Shown in pieces: positions 17,248 through 27,714 of a DNA stretch of 64,000 nucleotides. Source of the DNA: Pseudomonas reactans (GTDB taxonomy: Bacteria > Pseudomonadota > Gammaproteobacteria > Pseudomonadales > Pseudomonadaceae); assembly GCF_013385825.1 (NCBI RefSeq), contig NZ_JACAPG010000011.1, positions 233,279 through 297,278 on the forward strand, given 5' to 3'. A model generated the notes under the pieces. That model saw nothing but the letters and a program-made list of their open reading frames with translations, made no database searches and was not told where the DNA came from. Each line of letters begins with the position of its first letter. Positions within the stretch are counted from its first letter, which is position 1. A program made the position numbers and the translations under genes.

Positions 17248-19173
17248 ATGAGTACGTTTGCAACTGGATCTTTCGCGCGCTCAAATCCCGTGGCAGCGCC
17301 GTTGTCGAACAACTTGGAAACCGCTCGCATCCCGGCGTTTGACGTGCCGGAGCGGAGTTTCGGCGAGCATTTCAACGCAAGCTCGCACAGCGCAGTCATC
17401 AAGTTGATGATGCTCACGTTTGGCCCGCGTCCTACCGATTTATTCAACGATGTAAAGGCTAACAGCGAAGGTTATGACGTGACCATGAAAGATGGCTATC
17501 AATTGCATCTTTCCAGGCATGAGTTGAAACAGGCGGCCGCTGCGTCACGTTTTGCCGGCAATGAAAATGATGTATTGGGCAGTGCCCATTTTGCGTTGGC
17601 TGCGTTCATCAAGCGCAAACAAGTAGGTAGTGGCAATGCGGCTGCCCCGCCAAGTTTCGAGGCCGTCTTGATCCAATCGTTGCAGGGGGAGACGGCCTAC
17701 AAGATGCTCAAAGGCATGGGCTTGTCCGGCCATCTCCGGTTCGTGCCCACTGCAACAGGTGTTGCCGAAGGGCGGGCGGGGGTTGCGGAGAGCTATGATG
17801 CGGGGTCATCGCTGATTCACGCTGGCAAGGCGCATCAATTTGGTCGGGAGCGTTCTCCCGATCGAAGCTATATGTACACATTGGTGAGCGACAGTGTGCC
17901 AAAGCCCCACATTGCGCCTGCCCCCGAGCCGCCGTCAGTTCTCCCCGAGGTAGTCTCTTCCAATAAAAGAGTCCGCCGCCACATTGCTGAGGTGTTGCAG
18001 GGGGTCGCGGCAACCGCGCGAAACTTCGGTGAAGTATTCGACTTGAGCAGCCATGCCGCCGTCATCAAGATGATGATGCTGCGGTTTGGTCGCTCACCCT
18101 CCGACATGTTTGAAAAAGTCGAGGCCACGACGGGCGGATATAGCATCACCATGAAAGATGGGTTTGAAGTGAGGCTGTCAAAGCAGGAGCTGCAGCGCAC
18201 GTGTGAAGCCTCGCGCTTTACCGGTCCTGACGCGCAAGTGGTCGCCGACGCCAATTTCATGCTGGCCGCCTTTGCCAAGCGCAAGCAAGTTGAGCGCGAG
18301 GTTGAGTTTGATGCAGCGTTATCGAGCACCTTGCGTGGGGAGCACACCTACGTTGTTTTGAAAGGTATGGGGCTGACGGGTTTCTTACGCGTTGCGTCCC
18401 CAGACAAGTTGCGTGAGCCAGGCAGCGTCGGCGTCATCAGCACCTTTAACTATTCGGGTGCGTTAGTCGCGGATGGCATCAAGGATGATAACGGTGGGCA
18501 AGCGACAGTCAGCAAGGATTATGGCTACCAGCTTGCTGCGGACTTACCTGCCACCCACAGCGGTAGGCCTGCGCAGTTCCCGGCTGCACCTGTCGGCGTC
18601 AAGCCCGACAATATCTGGAGCGGTTTCTATCAGGGCGTTGAGGGTAACTGTGTCACGGTGTCGGCGATCAAGGCAGCGATGATGAAGTACGGGCAAAACC
18701 CTACAGGAATCTTCAAGCGCGTCACTGAATCGCCAGAAGGTTTCACCATCACCATGCGCGACTCTTGCACGGTTCGGCTTACCCGTGCCGAGCTGGAAAT
18801 GGCACGGGCGGCTGCCAACTTCCATGGCGAGGATAAAGGCCTGGTTGACGATGCTGTCTTCCTTTACGCGGCGAGCGCCAAGCGTGCTCAACTGGAGAAT
18901 CACGAATTCCGCGCGGGCGCCGGTTTTAACGCCGCCCTGAAAACGCTGAACGACGGCGAAGTTCCTGGCGATGCGTTACGCCGCCTCGGCTTGTACGCCT
19001 TTACCCGCTCCAGTAGCGTGCAGGAACTGGCATCAGGCGTGCCAGGCACCTTGGCGAACTTCGGGCATTCGGTGGTCGTGGTGGAGGGTGCCATGGATGA
19101 ATATGGGGTCAAACGCGAGTTGCCAGGCTCACGCTGGATGCAACAGGGCGGTCACGCCTTGAAACTGGTTTAA
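17248..19173 (+). CDS. Triple-domain papain-like protein: two inactive copies plus one intact copy
   Basis: 641 aa in three tandem copies (about 35-215, 250-440, 455-641) of the domain in the previous gene. All copies keep the helix AVIKxMMLxFG/SAIKAAMxKYG, the KDG/RDS strand block, the AKRKQ/AKRAQ helix and a GMGL/RLGL motif. Copy 3 retains Q462, C468 (QGVEGNCVTVSAIK) and H607 (NFGHSVVVVEG). In copy 1 the Cys position is Ser45 and in copy 2 Ser267, with neighbouring SSH; the GHS motif is absent from both. So copies 1-2 look like pseudo-enzymes. GAGTGA lies 6 nt before ATG 17248; an in-frame GTG at 17239 is less likely. Its stop overlaps that of the convergent GGDEF gene. Confidence 0.65.
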   Translation: MSTFATGSFARSNPVAAPLSNNLETARIPAFDVPERSFGEHFNASSHSAVIKLMMLTFGPRPTDLFNDVKANSEGYDVTMKDGYQLHLSRHELKQAAAASRFAGNENDVLGSAHFALAAFIKRKQVGSGNAAAPPSFEAVLIQSLQGETAYKMLKGMGLSGHLRFVPTATGVAEGRAGVAESYDAGSSLIHAGKAHQFGRERSPDRSYMYTLVSDSVPKPHIAPAPEPPSVLPEVVSSNKRVRRHIAEVLQGVAATARNFGEVFDLSSHAAVIKMMMLRFGRSPSDMFEKVEATTGGYSITMKDGFEVRLSKQELQRTCEASRFTGPDAQVVADANFMLAAFAKRKQVEREVEFDAALSSTLRGEHTYVVLKGMGLTGFLRVASPDKLREPGSVGVISTFNYSGALVADGIKDDNGGQATVSKDYGYQLAADLPATHSGRPAQFPAAPVGVKPDNIWSGFYQGVEGNCVTVSAIKAAMMKYGQNPTGIFKRVTESPEGFTITMRDSCTVRLTRAELEMARAAANFHGEDKGLVDDAVFLYAASAKRAQLENHEFRAGAGFNAALKTLNDGEVPGDALRRLGLYAFTRSSSVQELASGVPGTLANFGHSVVVVEGAMDEYGVKRELPGSRWMQQGGHALKLV

Positions 19174-22100
19174 CCTCGGCTGTCTCCCGCGAGCAGGCGC
19201 TCCCTGAATCCGATCATGGGCAGTGGCCGGCTGTGCAAATACCCTTGGTACAAATGGCAACCCAGGCCCTGCAGGAACGCGAGTTGGTCCTGGGTTTCCA
19301 CGCCTTCGGCAATCACCTCCAGGTTCAGGCTGCGGGCCATGGCGACAATCGCGCGGATGATCTCCGCGTCGTTGGGGTCATGGGTCGCATCGCGCACAAA
19401 AGACTGGTCAATCTTCAGCGCATCCACCGGCAGGCGCTTGAGGTAGGTCAGCGATGAATAGCCGGTACCGAAGTCATCCATCGCAAAGCTTACGCCGAGT
19501 TTTTTCAGGCGACGCATTTTGCTGATGGTGTCGTCCAGGTTCTGGATCACGATGCCTTCGGTGATTTCCAGTTTCAACAGGCTGAACGGCAACTCGTGCT
19601 GCTTGAGGCTGCGCTCCACGCGCTCCACGAAGTCGTTCTGGCGAAACTGCCGAGGGCTGATGTTTACGCACAGGCTGAAATTCAGTGGGTCGACCAGGCC
19701 TTCCGCAATCAGCTGTTGGAAGGCCGCGCAGGCCTCGTCCAGGATCCACGTGCCGACTTCAAGGATCAGGCCACTGTCCTCCAGCACCTTGATGAATTCG
19801 GAAGGCGACTGCGCACCCAACTGCGGATGCTGCCAGCGAACCAGGGCCTCGGCGCCGACGATGCGATTGCCGCGCGCATCCACCTGCGGTTGGTAATGCA
19901 CACTGAACTCGCCACGCGACAGGGCCAGGCGCAGGTCGGTCTCCATGCGCAGGCGTTCGCTGGCGGTTTTTTGCATGCTGTTGTGGAACATCTGTGTGGT
20001 GTTACGCCCTGAGTCTTTGGCGCGGTAAAGGGCGATATCGGCACGCTTGAGCAAGTCTGCCGGCGTGGAACCGTGATCGGGAATCAACGCCACGCCAATG
20101 CTCGGCGTGACCTGCAAGCGATGGCCGTCCAGGAACATCGGCTCCGAAAGCAGCTCGCGCAAGGTGTCAGCCAGTTCCTGGACCTGGCGGCTGACTTCCG
20201 TGCGCGTGCCATCCAGGCCGCTGAGCAGCACCACGAACTCATCGCCACCCAAGCGCGCCACGGTGTCTTCCATGCGCACGCTGGCTTCCAGGCGTGCGGT
20301 GACGATCTTCAGCACCGTGTCGCCCACCGGATGGCCGAGGGAATCGTTGATGTGCTTGAAGTGGTCGAGGTCGAGGAACAACAGCGCGCCGCGCAGGTTA
20401 TGCCGCTTGAGCAGGGCGATCTGTTGGCTCAGGCGGTCCATCAACAAGGCGCGGTTGGGCAGGTTGGTCAGCGGGTCGTGGTAGGCCAGGTGGCGGATCT
20501 GCGCCTGGGCGTTTTTCAACAGGCTCACGTCCCGCGCAGTCAGCAGCAGGCACGGAGTTTCATTCAGGGTGATGGGCTCTACCGAGACTTCCACCGCCAG
20601 CAACTCGCCGCGTTTGTTGTGCCAGAGCATTTCCAAGTGATGGATGCGGCCCTTGATCTGCAATTCGGCCAGCAGCGCGGCGCGTTGGTTCTCGTCGGCC
20701 CAGATGCCGATCTGGTACAGGGTCAGGCCAATGGCTTCTTCGGCGCGATAGCCGGTGAGCCGGCAGAAACCATCGTTGACCTCCACATAACGGCCGGTGT
20801 CACGCTCGGTGATGGAAATGGCGTCAGGGCTGGAATGGAATGCCTTGGCAAATTTCTCTTCACTGGCTTTGAGTGCGGCTTCCGAGCGCTGTTGCTGGGT
20901 GATGTCACGCAAGGTGGTGACGATGCACGGTTGGTCACCCACTTTGATCAAGCGACTGGAGATCACGCAGGTCAGCGCCTGGCCGTTCTTGTGATGCACC
21001 ACGATCGCCACATTGCTCAGTGCCTGCTCGCGGATCACCCGTTCGATCCGTTGCAGGCGCTTGCTGGATTCGTCCCACAGGCCAATCTGCTCGGCACTCT
21101 TGTCGATTACTTCGGCGGCCGTCCAGCCAAAAGTCTGGGTAAACGCGGGGTTGATCTCGATAAACGCACCGCTGTCCAGGCCGGTGACGCAGATCGGGTC
21201 GGGGCTGGCTTGAAAGAGGCTGGCGAATTTCTCTTCGGAGGCTGTCAGGCGTTGTTCGCGTTCGACCTGGTCGGTGATGTCGAGCAAGGTGCCGGCCATG
21301 CGCAACGGCGCGCCGTGTTCATCGCGGTAAAGGCGTGCGCGGCTTTCGAGGTAGCGTGAGCTGCCGTCCTCCATGGGGACGCGGTAAGTCAGTTGGTAGT
21401 TGCCGGCCGGGCCCTCACGCAGAGTGCGGTAGGCATTGCGCATGCTCTCGCGCTCGTCATCGGGCATGCCTTCGAAGAACGCATCGAACGACTCATGGAA
21501 GGGTTCCGGCGGCAGGCCGTGCAATTGGGCGGCGCGGGCCGAGCCATAAAGCATGCCGGTCGGGATGTGCCAGTCCCAGGTGCCCAGTTGCGCCGAGTCC
21601 AGGGCCAGGTCGAGGCGTTCCTGGCTGTCCTTGAGGGCTTGCTCGGCGTTTTTACGCTCGGTGGTGTCCAGAAACGTGCTGATCAGGTAGGCCTCGCCCT
21701 CCAGCTCGACTTTTTGCGCGCTGAGGGTGCCGTCGTGGATCTGGCCGTTACTGGCGCAAAACTGCACCTCCATGGTGATCGGCTCGCCCTTGCGTTGGGT
21801 GGCTTTGACCAACTGCGCGCGTTGCTCCGGGTGACGCCACAGGCCGAGGTCCAGGGTGGTGCGGCCGATGGCATCGGCGAGCGGCCAGCCGAACAGCATT
21901 TCGAAGTACTGGTTGGCCTCGCTGATCAGGCCGTCGGCCTGGCGGGTCAGCAGGACCATGTTCGGGCACAGGTGGAACAACGTGGCGAAGCGTTTTTCGG
22001 AGTGGCTGAGGGCGGTTTCGCGATCGCGCTGGTGGGTGATCTCGCGGATCACCCCGATCATGCGGCGCCGCCCGGTTTTGTCCGGCGCCAGGCTGCCGTT

Positions 22101-22466
22101 GATTTCCAGCCAATGAAGGCTGCCATCCGGCCATTGGATACGGTGATGCATGGCCTGCTCGAACGGCTCGCCCGCCAGCACCGCATGGAACGCCCGCACC
22201 ACACGAGCACTGTCTTCGGGGGCCAGCAGGTCGAGGTAGTCCAGGTCCTTGGGCAGTGGCTGGCGCGGATCAAAGCCGAACAACGCCTGGGTGCCCCGTG
22301 ACCAACTGATGCGGCCGGTGTCGATTTCCCAGCACCATGCTCCCAGCCGGGCAGCATTGAGCGCTGCCAGCAATTGCGGGGCGCTGTCCCAGCTTTGTTC
22401 CGCCGCTTGAGGGTCAAGGGCGTAGATGCGGGGCAGGGGTGGCACGGAATCGACGGGGTTGCGCAT
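19170..22466 (-). CDS. PAS-repeat GGDEF/EAL cyclic-di-GMP signalling protein
   Basis: Cytoplasmic sensor of about 1098 aa that can make and degrade c-di-GMP. Several PAS/PAC units fill residues 20-650 (recurring patterns SEEKFAxxFxxSPDxI, VNDGFxxLTGY, and ITxQxxxE). The diguanylate cyclase domain follows, with HDPLTNLPNR near 664 and an intact RLGGDEFVVLL near 740. The phosphodiesterase domain has EALVRWQHP near 872, ITEGIVI, and DDFGTGYSSLTYLKRLPVDALKIDQSFV. No membrane segment is evident. ATG 22466 is chosen over an in-frame TTG at 22487. The gene is convergent with, and its stop overlaps, the last gene of the island. Confidence 0.9.
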   Translation of the reverse strand: MRNPVDSVPPLPRIYALDPQAAEQSWDSAPQLLAALNAARLGAWCWEIDTGRISWSRGTQALFGFDPRQPLPKDLDYLDLLAPEDSARVVRAFHAVLAGEPFEQAMHHRIQWPDGSLHWLEINGSLAPDKTGRRRMIGVIREITHQRDRETALSHSEKRFATLFHLCPNMVLLTRQADGLISEANQYFEMLFGWPLADAIGRTTLDLGLWRHPEQRAQLVKATQRKGEPITMEVQFCASNGQIHDGTLSAQKVELEGEAYLISTFLDTTERKNAEQALKDSQERLDLALDSAQLGTWDWHIPTGMLYGSARAAQLHGLPPEPFHESFDAFFEGMPDDERESMRNAYRTLREGPAGNYQLTYRVPMEDGSSRYLESRARLYRDEHGAPLRMAGTLLDITDQVEREQRLTASEEKFASLFQASPDPICVTGLDSGAFIEINPAFTQTFGWTAAEVIDKSAEQIGLWDESSKRLQRIERVIREQALSNVAIVVHHKNGQALTCVISSRLIKVGDQPCIVTTLRDITQQQRSEAALKASEEKFAKAFHSSPDAISITERDTGRYVEVNDGFCRLTGYRAEEAIGLTLYQIGIWADENQRAALLAELQIKGRIHHLEMLWHNKRGELLAVEVSVEPITLNETPCLLLTARDVSLLKNAQAQIRHLAYHDPLTNLPNRALLMDRLSQQIALLKRHNLRGALLFLDLDHFKHINDSLGHPVGDTVLKIVTARLEASVRMEDTVARLGGDEFVVLLSGLDGTRTEVSRQVQELADTLRELLSEPMFLDGHRLQVTPSIGVALIPDHGSTPADLLKRADIALYRAKDSGRNTTQMFHNSMQKTASERLRMETDLRLALSRGEFSVHYQPQVDARGNRIVGAEALVRWQHPQLGAQSPSEFIKVLEDSGLILEVGTWILDEACAAFQQLIAEGLVDPLNFSLCVNISPRQFRQNDFVERVERSLKQHELPFSLLKLEITEGIVIQNLDDTISKMRRLKKLGVSFAMDDFGTGYSSLTYLKRLPVDALKIDQSFVRDATHDPNDAEIIRAIVAMARSLNLEVIAEGVETQDQLAFLQGLGCHLYQGYLHSRPLPMIGFRERLLAGDSRG

Positions 22467-22532
22467 TATCAAGAGGCCTTGGCTCAATGGGCGTTCGGCG
22501 CGGCTTTATTCAGGCCTGGAGGCCGCACAGCT

Positions 22533-23423
22533 TCATGCCGGTATCCCTGGCAGATCGACCTGTGCATCCAATAGGCTCATGAAAGCCCGCGCAGCGTTCG
22601 ACAGCGTCCTTTCGGTGTGCACGATATAGCCTAGCTGGCGACTGAGCTGTATGCCCGGCAAAGCGATACTTGCCACCTGATCATCGAGCATGGTGCGCGG
22701 CAACACGCTCCAGGCCAGGCCGATCGACACCATCATCTTGATGGTTTCCAGATAGTTAGTGCTCATCGCGATGTTCGGCGTGAGGCCCTGGGCTTCGAAC
22801 AACCGGCTGACAATATGGTGGGTAAAGGTGTTGCCACCGGGGAAAACGGCAGGGTGGCCGGCAATATCGGCCAGGCTGATGCTGCCGTTGCTGATCAAGC
22901 TGTGCTCCGGTGCGACCACAAAATCCAGCGGGTCATCCCAGACCGGGGTGGCGCGGACCAGGTTGTGAGGATCGGGCGCCAGGGTGATCACTGCCACTTC
23001 GGCGCGGCCATGGAGGATTTCTTCGTAGGCCACTTCCGAATCGAGGAACTGAATATCCAGCGCCACATTCGGGTATTCCCGGGTAAAAGTGCGCAGCACC
23101 GGCGGCAAGCGATGCAGGCCGATGTGGTGGCTGGTGGCCAGGGTGAGGCGCCCGCTGACTTCGCCGGTGAGGTTGGTGAGGGCGCGACGGGTGTCGTCCA
23201 GCACGTTGAGAATCTGATAAGCCCGTGGCAGCAAGGCCCGCCCGGCCTCGGTCAAGCCGACTTCACGGCCCAGGCGATCGAACAGGCGCACCTTCAATTG
23301 TTGTTCCAGACCGGCGATGCGCTTGCTGATGGCCGGTTGGGTCAGGTGCAGGCGTTCACCGGCGCCGGAGAAGCTGCCGGTCTCGGCGATGGCAATAAAG
23401 GCGTTGAGGTTGGCCAAGTCCAT
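22533..23423 (-). CDS. LysR-family regulator divergent from leuC
   Basis: 296-aa LysR-type regulator: N-terminal helix-turn-helix (MDLANLNAFIAIAETGSFS, then LTQPAISKRIAGLE) and a ligand-binding domain with TSHHIGLHRLPPVLR. The start is set at 23423, where the canonical LysR N-terminus begins; an extended frame to 23453 adds non-family residues. It is divergent from leuC across a 140-bp AT-rich spacer, a position that suggests control of leucine biosynthesis genes, as is usual for LysR genes beside their targets. This is inference; the inducer is unknown. Confidence 0.85.
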   Translation of the reverse strand: MDLANLNAFIAIAETGSFSGAGERLHLTQPAISKRIAGLEQQLKVRLFDRLGREVGLTEAGRALLPRAYQILNVLDDTRRALTNLTGEVSGRLTLATSHHIGLHRLPPVLRTFTREYPNVALDIQFLDSEVAYEEILHGRAEVAVITLAPDPHNLVRATPVWDDPLDFVVAPEHSLISNGSISLADIAGHPAVFPGGNTFTHHIVSRLFEAQGLTPNIAMSTNYLETIKMMVSIGLAWSVLPRTMLDDQVASIALPGIQLSRQLGYIVHTERTLSNAARAFMSLLDAQVDLPGIPA

Positions 23424-23563
23424 TGTGGTATTCCAGTTGGTAATCCAAAGCATAAAAAATATGAATTTGAGTTATTTAATGTAGCGCCATACCATCAGCC
23501 TCACAAGCCAAAGGGTTATTGAAAAGCCCGGCATAGAGAAACACCGCTGATGAGGACCGACTG

Positions 23564-24982
23564 ATGGCCGGCAAAACGCTTTACGACAAGCTTTGGGATT
23601 CCCATGAAGTGAAACGGCGCGACGATGGCTCGTCGCTGATCTATATCGACCGTCACATCATCCATGAAGTGACCTCGCCCCAAGCGTTCGAAGGCCTGCG
23701 ACTGGCCGGGCGCAAGCCTTGGCGCGTCGACTCCATCATCGCCACCCCCGACCACAACGTACCGACCACGCCGGAGCGCAAGGGCGGCATCGAAGCCATT
23801 GCCGACCAGGTGTCGCGTTTGCAGGTGCAGACGCTCGACGACTACTGCGACGAATATGGCATCACCGAATTCAAGATGAATGACGTACGTCAAGGCATCG
23901 TGCACGTGATCGGCCCGGAGCAGGGCGCGACATTGCCGGGCATGACCGTGGTCTGCGGTGACTCGCACACCTCCACCCACGGTGCCTTTGGCGCCTTGGC
24001 CCATGGCATCGGCACGTCCGAGGTGGAACATGTGTTCGCCACCCAGTGCCTGGTCGCCAAGAAAATGAAGAACATGCTGGTTCGCGTTGAGGGCAAATTG
24101 CCGTTCGGTGTGACCGCTAAAGACATCGTCCTCGCCGTGATCGGCAAGATCGGCACCGCCGGCGGTAACGGCCATGCCATCGAGTTCGCCGGCAGCGCCA
24201 TTCGCGACCTGTCCATCGAAGGCCGCATGACCATCTGCAACATGTCCATCGAAGCCGGTGCCCGTGTGGGCATGGTGGCGGCAGACGAAAAGACCGTTGA
24301 ATACGTCAAAGGCCGTCCGTTCGCTCCGGCAGGCGCGGATTGGGACGCTGCGGTAGAAGCCTGGAAAGACCTGGTCTCCGATGCTGATGCGGTGTTCGAC
24401 ACTGTGGTCGAACTCGACGCTGCTCAGATCAAGCCGCAAGTCAGCTGGGGAACGTCGCCGGAAATGGTCCTGGCCGTTGACCAGAACGTGCCGGACCCGG
24501 CCAAAGAGGCCGACCTGGTCAAGCGTGGTTCTATCGAGCGCGCCTTGAAGTACATGGGTTTGCAGGCCAACCAGGCGATCACCGATATCCAGTTGGATCG
24601 CGTGTTCATCGGCTCCTGCACCAACTCGCGGATCGAAGACCTGCGCGCCGCGGCCGTGATCGCCAAAGGCCGTAAAGTGGCGTCGACCATCAAGCAAGCC
24701 ATCGTAGTGCCAGGCTCCGGTCTGGTTAAAGCCCAGGCAGAAGCCGAAGGCCTCGACAAGATCTTCCTCGAAGCCGGTTTTGAATGGCGTGAGCCGGGCT
24801 GCTCGATGTGCCTGGCGATGAACCCGGACCGTTTGGAGTCGGGCGAGCATTGCGCGTCCACCTCCAACCGTAACTTCGAAGGGCGTCAGGGCGCCGGTGG
24901 GCGTACCCACCTGGTCAGCCCGGCCATGGCCGCTGCGGCGGCCGTCAACGGTCGTTTCATCGACGTTCGCGAATTGATCTGA
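23564..24982 (+). CDS. leuC: 3-isopropylmalate dehydratase large subunit
   Basis: Aconitase-family subunit of isopropylmalate isomerase (second step of leucine synthesis), 472 aa. It carries the [4Fe-4S] cluster ligands, seen as [13 protein letters not shown] (first Cys) and [13 protein letters not shown] (two Cys). DHNVPTT and [14 protein letters not shown] form substrate contacts. It is followed 10 nt later by the small subunit gene leuD, with which it forms the heterodimer. Confidence 0.97.
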   Translation: MAGKTLYDKLWDSHEVKRRDDGSSLIYIDRHIIHEVTSPQAFEGLRLAGRKPWRVDSIIATPDHNVPTTPERKGGIEAIADQVSRLQVQTLDDYCDEYGITEFKMNDVRQGIVHVIGPEQGATLPGMTVVCGDSHTSTHGAFGALAHGIGTSEVEHVFATQCLVAKKMKNMLVRVEGKLPFGVTAKDIVLAVIGKIGTAGGNGHAIEFAGSAIRDLSIEGRMTICNMSIEAGARVGMVAADEKTVEYVKGRPFAPAGADWDAAVEAWKDLVSDADAVFDTVVELDAAQIKPQVSWGTSPEMVLAVDQNVPDPAKEADLVKRGSIERALKYMGLQANQAITDIQLDRVFIGSCTNSRIEDLRAAAVIAKGRKVASTIKQAIVVPGSGLVKAQAEAEGLDKIFLEAGFEWREPGCSMCLAMNPDRLESGEHCASTSNRNFEGRQGAGGRTHLVSPAMAAAAAVNGRFIDVRELI

Positions 24983-24992
24983 GGAATACCCG

Positions 24993-25637
24993 ATGCGTGC
25001 TTTTACCCAACATACCGGCCTTGTCGCCCCTTTGGATCGCGCCAACGTCGACACCGACCAGATCATCCCCAAGCAGTTCTTGAAGTCGATCAAGCGCACC
25101 GGTTTCGGCCCGAACCTGTTCGACGAGTGGCGCTACCTGGACGTGGGCTACGCCTACCAGGACAACTCCAAGCGCCCGCTGAACAAGGACTTCGTGCTCA
25201 ATGCCGACCGTTACCAAGGCGCCAGCGTACTGCTGGCCCGCGAGAACTTCGGTTGCGGTTCCAGCCGTGAACACGCGCCGTGGGCCCTGGAAGAATATGG
25301 CTTTCGCAGCATCATCGCGCCGAGCTACGCCGACATCTTCTTCAACAACAGCTTCAAGAACGGCCTGCTGCCGATCATCTTGACCGACGAGGAAGTCGAC
25401 GAATTGTTCAAGCAGGTGGAAGCTGATGTGGGCTACCAGCTGACCGTCGACCTGGCCGCGCAAACCGTGACCCGTCCAGACGGCAAGGTGTATCACTTTG
25501 AAGTGGATGCGTTCCGTAAGCACTGCCTGATCAACGGCCTGGACGACATCGGCCTGACCTTGCAGGACGGCGATGCGATTGCCGCGTTTGAAGCCAAGCA
25601 CCGGGCTAGCCAGCCTTGGTTGTTTCGCGACGCTTGA
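24993..25637 (+). CDS. leuD: 3-isopropylmalate dehydratase small subunit
   Basis: 214-aa swivelling subunit of isopropylmalate isomerase. The substrate-specificity loop and [15 protein letters not shown] motif are intact, and [14 protein letters not shown] marks the N-terminus. Encoded directly after leuC, then separated from leuB by a REP pair and a methyltransferase gene. Confidence 0.97.
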   Translation: MRAFTQHTGLVAPLDRANVDTDQIIPKQFLKSIKRTGFGPNLFDEWRYLDVGYAYQDNSKRPLNKDFVLNADRYQGASVLLARENFGCGSSREHAPWALEEYGFRSIIAPSYADIFFNNSFKNGLLPIILTDEEVDELFKQVEADVGYQLTVDLAAQTVTRPDGKVYHFEVDAFRKHCLINGLDDIGLTLQDGDAIAAFEAKHRASQPWLFRDA

Positions 25638-25644
25638 TACCGCT

Positions 25645-25710
25645 ATCGCCGGCAAGCCGGCTCCTACAGATGCACCGCAATCCCCCTGTAGGAGCCGGCT
25701 TGCCGGCGAT
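25645..25710. repeat. Inverted REP pair, ATCGCCGGCAAGCCGGCTCC type
   Basis: Two REP units in opposite orientation (25645-25668 and 25687-25710), each with a GCCGGCTTGCCGGC core, between leuD and the methyltransferase gene. The units face each other tail-first, the reverse of the arrangement at 9454. Confidence 0.85.
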
Positions 25711-25749
25711 GAGGCCATACCCAACACCACAAGGCCCAAGGAAACCACC

Positions 25750-26514
25750 ATGACCACCACCGCCCACACCCAAGTCGTGCAAAAACAATTCGGCGAGCAA
25801 GCCTCCGCCTACCTGAGCAGTGCCGTGCACGCCCAAGGCACCGAATTCGCGCTGCTGCAGGCCGAACTGGCCGGGCAGGGCGCTGCGCGACTGTTGGATT
25901 TGGGCTGCGGGGCCGGTCATGTCAGCTTCCACGTAGCACCTCTGGTAAAAGAAGTGGTGGCTTACGACCTGTCCCAGCAGATGCTCGACGTGGTCGCTGC
26001 CGCTGCTGCAGACCGAGGTCTGGGCAACATCCGCACCGTCCACGGCGCCGCCGAACGCCTGCCGTTCGCCGATGGCGAGTTCGACTTCGTGTTCAGCCGT
26101 TACTCGGCCCACCACTGGAGCGACCTCGGCCTGGCCCTGCGTGAAGTGCGCCGCGTGCTCAAACCGGGTGGTGTGGCGGCCTTCGTCGACGTCTTGTCAC
26201 CGGGCAGCCCGCTGTTGGACACTTACCTGCAAACCGTCGAAGTGCTGCGCGACACCAGCCACGTGCGCGACTACTCCGCCGCCGAATGGATGCAGCAGCT
26301 CAGCGAATCCGGCTTGCATGTGCGCACCAGCAGTCGCCAGCGTCTGCGCCTGGAATACACCTCGTGGGTCGAGCGCATGCGCACGCCAGAAGTACTGCGC
26401 GCTGCCATCCTTGAGCTGCAAAAGGCGATGGGCCAGGAAGTGCGCGATTATTACGAAATTCAGGCCGACGGCACCTTCAGCACCGACGTGCTGGTGGTCT
26501 TTGCTGAACGCTGA
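25750..26514 (+). CDS. Class I SAM-dependent methyltransferase (UbiE/Methyltransf_11 type)
   Basis: 254-aa methyltransferase. The SAM-binding motif I LLDLGCGAGHVSFHV, the acidic end of the second strand (VVAYDLSQQMLDVV), AERLPFADGEFDFVFSRYSAHHW (motif II) and RRVLKPGGVAAFVDV (motif III) are all visible. AAGGAAACC precedes ATG 25750. It lies inside the leuCD-leuB cluster, an arrangement frequently kept in Pseudomonas, but nothing in the sequence ties it to leucine synthesis. Substrate unknown; a small molecule is likely. Confidence 0.88.
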   Translation: MTTTAHTQVVQKQFGEQASAYLSSAVHAQGTEFALLQAELAGQGAARLLDLGCGAGHVSFHVAPLVKEVVAYDLSQQMLDVVAAAAADRGLGNIRTVHGAAERLPFADGEFDFVFSRYSAHHWSDLGLALREVRRVLKPGGVAAFVDVLSPGSPLLDTYLQTVEVLRDTSHVRDYSAAEWMQQLSESGLHVRTSSRQRLRLEYTSWVERMRTPEVLRAAILELQKAMGQEVRDYYEIQADGTFSTDVLVVFAER

Positions 26515-26567
26515 TTGATTTTTCCCGACCTGCCCATGGGCGGGTCGCTTGATGAAATGAGGAACGC

Positions 26568-27650
<1,083 letters not shown>

Positions 27651-27714
27651 TCTCTCGGGCCCCCTTGCAGAAGTTTGCTGCAGGCGGCCCACTTTTTAAC
27701 AAGGTGTAGTTGCG

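Noticed and set aside
20073..21359. Long plus-strand frame opposite the GGDEF/EAL gene
   Set aside because: Shadow frame of a convincing PAS-GGDEF-EAL protein on the other strand; no ribosome site or family motif.
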